A stretch of 7,092 nucleotides of DNA from CAVSWN01 sp046728115 (GTDB lineage: Bacteria > Acidobacteriota > Vicinamibacteria > Vicinamibacterales > CAVVIG01): contig JBKPDW010000328.1 of NCBI GenBank assembly GCA_046728115.1, forward strand, positions 1 to 7,092, given 5' to 3'. Below are positions 1 through 4,102 of the stretch, piece after piece; the first letter of the stretch is position 1; each line of letters opens with the position of its first letter. Both the position numbers and the translations under genes were made by a program. Under the pieces are notes generated by a model. The model saw only the letters and a list, made by a program, of their open reading frames with translations. It did not search any database and was not told the DNA's origin.

Positions 1-2
1 GT

Positions 3-619
3 CTCGGACATTTGTACGTAGCGAACCGGATTGGAGAGGTAGTAAATCGATTGGATCTATCAACCGGCATTGTCCAATTATTTGCGGACTTATCGCACGC
101 GGTCGGAAGTCCGAGAGGCGTGAAGACCGACCTTAATCAGAACGTATACGTGCTTAATTCTAACGGCGACATCCGAACATGGAACTCGGGTGGTGTCGGA
201 GGTAACGTAGCATTCCAATCAGGCTCGTCTTTCTCAGAAGCACTGGCTTTTCTCTCTAAGACCAATCCTGAACCTGATGCGACGCCACCCGTGATTTCCG
301 GTTTGCCTCCTGCAAACTGTACGCTCTGGCCGCCAAACCATAAGTTGGTTCAGGTCGCGACAGTGGCGGCAACCGACGCGGAATCAGGGGTCGCGCCTGG
401 CTCATTCAACGTCAATGGCAGTAGCAACGAGCCGTTTGCTATTAGCGACATCTTGATTACGCCAAATGTTTCAGGAGATTTTGTAATCCAACTCCGGGCA
501 GAACGTTTGGGTAGTGGGAATGGACGTGTCTACACTTTGACTGCAACAGCTGCGGATCTGGCTGGTATCGAGCTACTGTGTTTTCGACGTGCGTGGTCCC
601 TCACGATAGAGGCAAATGA
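3..619 (+). pseudogene. 3' end of secreted beta-propeller / LWPPNHK-domain protein, frameshifted near its C-terminus
   Basis: The reading frame is open from the window edge, so the 5' end lies outside; the TTG at 12 is probably internal. The first ~85 visible residues (LYVANR, GSPRGVKTDLNQNVYVLNS) look like the last blades of an NHL/SMP-30-like propeller. An acidic linker (PEPDATPP) follows, then a domain with the signature CTLWPPNHKLV (residues 103-113 counted from base 12) and LRAERLGSGNGRVYTLT (161-177). Such domains are common in secreted proteins of Acidobacteriota and relatives and usually end in a VPHD-type strand. In this frame the sequence turns to nonsense after ADLAG and runs on to 698. 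In the -1 frame, bases 566-619 read YRATVFSTCVVPHDRGK and then TGA, the expected ending. One base (probably an A in GGT-AAT) is therefore missing near 566-569. Whether this is mutation or assembly error cannot be told from the sequence. Role unknown, probably extracellular. Confidence 0.7.
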
Positions 620-819
620 GGGCGAACAGCTGCGCCGACTCGAACACGTTGCTCGTCATTACATCTTGAACCTTCATGGTTCAGCTTGTCGTTGCTGAAA
701 ACTCGATCGTGTGTTCACGAGCGTCGATCGACACAACACGCTGATCGCGCCCAAGATGCCGGTGATCGGAACAAGCCAGGTGAAGTGTCATGAGCGACTC
801 GGCGGCCTCCTAGGTTTTA

Positions 820-1341
820 CTACCGCGAGGCCGCATAGCCGCATGGGCCGAGTCTTCGCACAGGACGCAGAGAGGACGCCGCGCCGATCGAACGGAGTTT
901 CGCGAGGCCAAAATCGAACAGTTTCGCGCCGGACTTCGTTAGCACCACGTTCGCCGGCTTCAGATCGCGATGCACAATCCCGGCACGGTGAGCCTGATCG
1001 AGCGCGTCAGCGATCTCCACGGCCAGGCTGAGCGCCTGATCGATCCTGATCGGCCCTCGTTCAAGTCGTTGAGCCAGCGTCTCGCCCTCAACGTATTCCA
1101 GGACAAGGAAGTTACAACCGTGTTCGTGGAGAACGTCGTAGATGGCACAGATGTGTGGATGCGTCAACTGGACAATCGCCTGAGCGTCACGCTCAAAGCG
1201 CACTTTCAATTCGGGATCCGCGGACCGCAATTGTTTGATCACAGACGGCTCGCTGCCGCTCGACTTCCTCGCGCAGAAGATCCGCGCCTGGTCGGCAGCC
1301 GCGCCGGCGACGAAATGATCGATGTTATGATCCCGCCGCAT
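820..1341 (-). pseudogene. PknB-type Ser/Thr protein kinase fragment, truncated at both ends
   Basis: Kinase similarity runs from about 1223 down to about 890: DPELKVRFERDAQAI (helix C region), LTHPHICAIYDV, FLVLEYVEGETLAQRL (hinge), QALSLAVEIADALDQAHRAG (helix E), the catalytic loop HRDLKPANVV and the metal-binding DFGLAKL. Missing are the glycine-rich loop and the VAIK lysine on the N side, and the activation-segment end (APE) with the whole C-lobe on the other. After DFGLAKLR the frame continues as unrelated residues to a stop at 820-822. The usual helix C glutamate (RFEREA in relatives) is Asp here. The frame is also open upstream of 1341, but there it is antisense to the SLOG gene. An ATG at 1341 would give a 173-codon product with no nucleotide-binding loop, so an active kinase is very unlikely. 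The ancestral gene would have encoded a signalling kinase of the kind expanded in Acidobacteriota. Confidence 0.8.
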
Positions 1342-1902
1342 GAATGCTCGCGACTGTATTCTGTTCAGCGGCGGCGCGCCCGGGGCGGAGGCCGAGTTCG
1401 GGGCGTGCGCCGAGCGCCACGGCGTCGAGGAAGTCAACTTCACCTTCGACGGCCACAAGATCGTCAGGCACCGTGGCGTGCGGTCCTCAATCACGAGGAG
1501 CTGCAGTCGGGTGACGTCAGCCTTGAGTACGTCTCCCGGCTGATGAACCGGCGCTACACGGACTCGCCGGCCATCCGCAAGGTTTTGCAAACGATCTGGT
1601 ATCAGGTCAACAACGGCCAGGAGATCTACGTCGTCGGCACCGTGTTGCCGGACGGAACGGTGCGCGGCGGGACGGGGTGGGGCGCCGAGTTCGCGAAGCT
1701 GTGCAACAAGCCGCTGCACGTGTTCGATCAGGAGAAGGATCGCTGGTTCACCTGGATCGGCACCGAATGGCAGCCGCGGCCGGCAAGCGACAGTCCGGTG
1801 ATCGCGCACCCGCACTTCACCGGCACTGGCACGCGCACCATTCAGGAGAACAGCCGCGCCGCAATCGAAGTTCTCTTCACGAGGTCATTCGGCGCTGCGT
1901 GA
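1340..1902 (+). pseudogene. SLOG-like Rossmann-fold protein (cpYpsA / molybdenum-carrier-like), split by a one-base deletion
   Basis: Two overlapping frames make one protein. From ATG 1340 the first frame gives RDCILFSGGAPGAEAEFG, CAERHGVEEVNFTFDGHK and RHRGVR (to 1483). The next frame continues from 1483 with VLNHEELQSGDVSLEYV, IRKVLQTIWYQVNNGQEIYVVG, GGTGWGAEFAKLCNKPL, HVFDQEKDRWFTW and HPHFTGTGTR, ending FTRSFGAA at TGA 1900-1902. Restoring one G at 1481-1483 gives a continuous 187-residue protein. SGGA.GA near the start and GGTGWGAEFAK plus KPLHVFDQ near the end suit a SLOG nucleotide-binding fold. That superfamily includes YpsA/YspA and 'putative molybdenum carrier' proteins, several thought to bind or sense nucleotides. 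The assignment is by motif only. ATG 1340 is the only start in its frame after the TGA at 1328, and no clear ribosome site precedes it. It faces the ASCH cassette tail to tail across about 130 bases in which I see no gene. If the deletion is an assembly error the gene is intact. Confidence 0.65.
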
Positions 1903-2033
1903 GGCACCCCACCGCGTGAGTTCTGTCGAAGGGGGAGGGGCTGCGCAGGGACACGCGAGAGGACCCAGGCGATCCGGCAATCGGGACCACCGCCCCCCGG
2001 GTCTCGGGGATTCTAAGCGAGCAGCATCTGGTA

Positions 2034-2355
2034 TCAGTGCGGCGTTTGCTGGTCGTCGTCGGGCTGGACATCGATCGCGCGCGGCAACTGCGGCGCCGGC
2101 ATCAATTGCGGTAGCTGAGTGATCTGGAAGATCGGTCCGAGCGGCGGCTCGATCTCCACGGACTGTCGCGGAACACCATACCGAAAGTGCCAGAGCATGA
2201 CTTCGACCGCCGGCGCCAGCTTGCGTTCGATGGCGTGTTGCCGCAGGTTCCGCAGGTAGAGCGGGTCGTTGAGAATCGAGGCGCAGAGCGCTTTCACTGC
2301 GCGTCGCCCGGTTCGGCGTGCCCTTTTTCCGACCGCCAGTCTTCCTACCCTTCAT
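2034..2355 (-). pseudogene. GGRKKGTPN-motif small phage-type protein, frameshifted
   Basis: From ATG 2355 the frame gives MKGRKTGGRKKGTPNRAT, a basic N-terminus common in small phage- and island-encoded proteins (DUF5681-like or terminase-small-subunit-like; I cannot say which). That frame then loses protein character. The frame opening at GTG 2297 supplies the expected continuation, VKALCASILNDPLYLRNL, then HAIERKLAPAVEVMLWHFRYG, then a Pro/Gln-rich tail ending at TGA 2036-2034. Removing one base around 2298-2304 joins the halves into a 106-residue protein, so there is a one-base insertion here. The ATG overlaps the stop of the upstream micro-ORF as ATGA (2355-2352), which indicates translational coupling in the ASCH cassette. 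A DNA-binding or packaging-related role is only an inference from the family's phage association. Confidence 0.6.
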
Positions 2356-2462
2356 CTACTTCCGTCTACACCATCATGCGAAAGAGGACCCACGCCTTCG
2401 CGCGCAGCGGGGACCCCCCGGGGGCCGACGGAAATGGTGACGAACGGGATCGGGGCGTTCAT
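2352..2462 (-). CDS. 36-residue hypothetical ORF coupled between the ASCH and GGRKKGTPN genes
   Basis: ATG 2462-2460 overlaps the TGA of the ASCH gene (2461-2459), and its own TGA (2354-2352) overlaps the ATG of the next gene. Both joins are ATGA, which is what supports this ORF as genuine. The product starts MNAPIPFVTISVGPRG and ends in a Gly/Asp-rich tail (SHDGVDGSR). No family is recognised. The middle contains a run of C and G (about 2411-2422). In the frame one base further on, the same DNA reads SPLRAKAWVLFRMMV and stops at 2368-2366, which looks more like protein. A one-base change in the G run could therefore have altered the true C-terminus. No signal peptide or membrane span is evident. 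Confidence 0.4.
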   Translation of the reverse strand: MNAPIPFVTISVGPRGVPAAREGVGPLSHDGVDGSR

Positions 2463-2827
2463 GCGCTTGCGAATCGTGGGCGCCAGAAGCACGGTGTCGG
2501 TTGTCCAATCGGCTTCTTGGGGCGCGCCAGGCGCTTCGGCGCACTCAACACATAAGCGAAGCAACCCATGCGCGCATCCCAGCGGCAGTCGACAATTTCA
2601 ACTGAGCCTAGGATGACGCCGGTTGGTAGCTCGCCGGGATGCTTCCGGACCTTGCGCCAGGCTGCTGGCCATTCAGCAGGTCGAAGTCCGGCATACAGGT
2701 AGACACGCTCGCGGATGTTGGTGGGACGCGACCTATACTCTCGCGTCTTTTTTCGACGCAGGATGAGTTCGACGTAGGGCTGGCGGATGCTGATGGCGCG
2801 CACGGGTCTGCGCTTCTGCGACGACAT
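2459..2827 (-). CDS. ASCH domain-containing protein
   Basis: This 122-residue protein has the ASCH (PUA-like, predicted RNA-binding) layout. It shows RAISIRQPYVELILRRKK (residues 10-27) with YRSRPTNIRERVYLYA (31-46), then a central PTGVILGSVEIVDC (68-81), a short Tyr-containing strand (FAYVLSAPKRL, 90-100), and a C-terminus KPIGQPTPCFWRPRF. The length and the final aromatic motif fit full-length small ASCH proteins. ATG 2827 is chosen because AGGGGA (2839-2834) sits 6 bases upstream; the frame is also open 15 codons further up to 2872. It heads the leftward cassette and shares ATGA with the next ORF. ASCH proteins bind RNA or act on modified nucleosides and often lie in phage or defence-type islands. 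The exact substrate here is unknown. This is one of the few intact genes in the left half of the window. Confidence 0.8.
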   Translation of the reverse strand: MSSQKRRPVRAISIRQPYVELILRRKKTREYRSRPTNIRERVYLYAGLRPAEWPAAWRKVRKHPGELPTGVILGSVEIVDCRWDARMGCFAYVLSAPKRLARPKKPIGQPTPCFWRPRFASA

Positions 2828-2833
2828 CGCTTG

Positions 2834-2839
2834 TCCCCT
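2834..2839 (-). promoter_or_regulatory. Shine-Dalgarno site of the ASCH gene
   Basis: AGGGGA on the minus strand lies 6 bases before ATG 2827. It decides in favour of this start over the in-frame ATG 15 codons upstream (2872). Confidence 0.55.
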
Positions 2840-2928
2840 GTGGCCGCCGATTCTACGTCCGCCGCACGACAACGACCACAGACCTGAGGAGCGAATATTC
2901 CTGGTAGGCCCCGGCCTGTCACATGCGA

Positions 2929-2972
2929 CAGCTACGCTTTCCCACAGTAGCAGCTGCGCTTTCCCACAGTAG
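2929..2972. repeat. Two-unit 22-bp tandem repeat
   Basis: Units at 2929-2950 and 2951-2972 read CAGCT[A/G]CGCTTTCCCACAGTAG and differ at one base. They abut exactly and run straight into the hairpin at 2972. They lie about 100 bases upstream of the leftward ASCH start. The role is unknown; a duplicated protein-binding site or slippage product would both fit. Confidence 0.85.
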
Positions 2973-3001
2973 AATGCCGCGGGACTAGGCCCGCGGCATT
3001 C
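2972..3001. repeat. Perfect 12-bp inverted repeat (stable hairpin)
   Basis: GAATGCCGCGGG (2972-2983), a 6-base spacer ACTAGG, and CCCGCGGCATTC (2990-3001) form a perfect, GC-rich stem. No T-run follows on either strand, so it is not a textbook Rho-independent terminator. It sits between the divergent ASCH cassette and helicase remnant, next to the tandem repeat. It could be a transcription-blocking or protein-binding element, or a mobile-element relic (REP-like or IS end). Confidence 0.8.
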
Positions 3002-3054
3002 AGACAGCCGGCGCGTTCCCGAACCGCCGTCCGGGACCGAGGTCGGCTACGCCA

Positions 3055-3346
3055 ATGAAATCAACACGTCCCATCGATTCAGGCCAAATTCTCACCGGCG
3101 CGCTCTTCAGCGAGCCGATGCGCGTCGAGACCGTCCAGGCCAGCGGGCCTGCCAACGTGGGTCGTCGCCCTGGTCGGGACGCAGACGGAGCGGTTCCGAA
3201 AAGTCACGCTGACAACCGAGGAGCTACAACGTCTCACGATTCTCGATGCCCGCCTTGCTCACCTATTTTTCGGAGATGCCTTATGTGCGCGTCGATGTAA
3301 CCGAGGAGTTCTCATTCCTGGTGATAAAAATGTCGCCGTACTTTGA
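3055..3346 (+). pseudogene. N-terminal remnant of a large SNF2/DEAD-type helicase, frameshifted and truncated
   Basis: From ATG 3055 the frame reads SGQILTGALFSEPMRVETVQ and ASGPA, then breaks. From about 3155 the next frame continues TWVVALVGTQTERF, RKVTLTTEELQRLTILDA (to 3250). Together these match the start of the large helicase-related proteins (SNF2-type, often found with DISARM-like or other defence genes) that begin with a GQIFTGALFSEPMRVETV motif. About 65 residues are recognisable. After LDA the protein becomes unrelated and stops at 3344-3346, so all helicase motifs are absent. A one-base insertion (or two-base loss) near 3151-3157 accounts for the frame break. GAGGT lies about 9 bases before the ATG. 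The family call rests on recall of the N-terminal motif, not on a search. Confidence 0.6.
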
Positions 3347-3356
3347 TCCATAAAAT

Positions 3357-3363
3357 AGGAGGT
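3357..3363 (+). promoter_or_regulatory. Strong Shine-Dalgarno of the Cys-rich peptide gene
   Basis: AGGAGGT lies 5 bases before ATG 3369. It is the strongest ribosome-binding site I find in the window and fixes the start of the small gene. Confidence 0.8.
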
Positions 3364-3368
3364 GTGAG

Positions 3369-3641
3369 ATGGACATACCCAGGTTTACAGCGCAAGCTTC
3401 GCTGTACAGGACCAACAACCGCTATCGTTCGCTCGGACATGCGGGTGGACCGCAAACAACTGATCTCACCTCTCAACTCGGAAGGGGGTTCAATGGCTCG
3501 GGCGGGCTGTGCAAGGAACAATGTGAAAAAAGCTGCATGGGCAATGACACCCCAACCGAGCGGGCAAACTGCTTAATACGGGAAAGATGCAGTGAACGAC
3601 CAGCTTGCCCCACCACATGGAGCGGAGCCTGGATCTTTTGA
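3369..3641 (+). CDS. Small Cys-rich protein with FTAxASLYRT-type N-terminus, 3' end probably altered by IS debris
   Basis: The ORF has 90 codons and starts MDIPRFTAQASLYRTNNRYR. An N-terminus of the form IPxFTAEASLYRTSGxY is, from memory, shared by many uncharacterised small soil-bacterial proteins whose C-terminal halves are Cys-rich and variable. Here the second half has Cys at 48, 52, 56, 68, 74 and 80 (CX3CX3CX11CX5CX5C) after a Gly-rich linker (GRGFNGSGG). There is no hydrophobic signal peptide. The conserved-head, variable-Cys-tail design recalls a modified-peptide precursor or metal-binding peptide, but no modification enzyme is encoded nearby, so this stays inference. From about residue 77 the DNA aligns with the decayed IS481 transposase, so the last ~14 residues, including Cys80, may not be original. 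The very good ribosome site and intact N-terminus argue that the gene is, or recently was, expressed. Confidence 0.6.
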   Translation: MDIPRFTAQASLYRTNNRYRSLGHAGGPQTTDLTSQLGRGFNGSGGLCKEQCEKSCMGNDTPTERANCLIRERCSERPACPTTWSGAWIF

Positions 3642-3879
3642 TCCGTAGAGGGCTGGACACTCGATCAAATAGGAATGCCTCGATCGGCTGATTCCACTTG
3701 GCGAGCGGCATTTCCGACGAGCTGTCGCGGAATTTGTCACCCACTATCATCGCGAGCGGAATCATCAATGGCTCGGAAACGACCTCATCGACGGTGTCGT
3801 GACCGCGCGGCGGGACGGCCCGATTCGCTGTCGTCCGCGGCTTGGCGGGTTGCTCAACTACTACAGCCGCGCGGCGTGA
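3598..3879 (+). pseudogene. Decayed 3' end of an IS481-type transposase (DDE integrase core)
   Basis: From 3673 the frame reads ECLDRLIPLGERHFRRAV, AEFVTHYHRERNHQWLGN, and ends RPRLGGLLNYYSRAA at TGA 3877-3879. This is the conserved C-terminus of IS481-like transposases. Just upstream TCG-ATC-AAA-TAG-GAA gives SIK-stop-E where relatives have SIKEECLDR, so GAG has become TAG (3670-3672). Further upstream (about 3598-3660) the DNA still resembles the VKLPPRSPNLNAFAERWVR segment but contains small insertions and another stop. The catalytic Glu region is thus destroyed. Only the last third of the gene remains. I see no terminal inverted repeats on either side. Bases 3880-4102 downstream hold no gene I can recognise. 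Confidence 0.75.
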
Positions 3880-4009
3880 TCAGCCTCTCGTCAAGCGGCC
3901 GAGCAACGGGACACTACGGCTTCGCCGGCGACGCATCTACCGGTACCTTCGCTATCGCCACCGCAGACCCACACCCGCAGTCACCCTTTAACTCGCATCC
4001 GAACGATTA

Positions 4010-4027
4010 GGTACATTAAGTTGTACC
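4010..4027. repeat. Short dyad downstream of the Rph-type gene
   Basis: GGTACA (4010-4015), a 6-base spacer, and TGTACC (4022-4027) form a small inverted repeat about 75 bases past the stop of the leftward Rph-type gene. It lacks a T-run, so it is at best a weak terminator or operator-like site. Confidence 0.3.
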
Positions 4028-4102
4028 GGCACTAGATGCACCCGGCGACTCCCAATTCAAGGAAGAACTGGCCGGCTGGGCAACGCTGCTCGCTGGAGTG
4101 AG

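Noticed and set aside
667..683. TGAACC-ttcat-GGTTCA hairpin as a terminator
   Set aside because: The stem is only 6 bp, the GC content is modest and no T-run follows.
820..1815. 331-codon minus-strand ORF as a full-length kinase
   Set aside because: The part above 1341 is antisense to the SLOG gene; only about 1223-890 resembles a kinase.
970..1902. Single 310-codon plus-strand ORF as one gene
   Set aside because: Its first ~120 codons are antisense to the kinase relic and the next part is out of frame with the SLOG protein; only the portion after 1483 is genuine.
3631..3644. GGATC-TTTT-GATCC hairpin over the stop of the Cys-rich gene
   Set aside because: A 5-bp stem inside IS-derived sequence is too weak to call a terminator.
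3490..3768. 92-codon minus-strand ORF
   Set aside because: It is the antisense of the IS481 transposase tail and of the Cys-rich gene.
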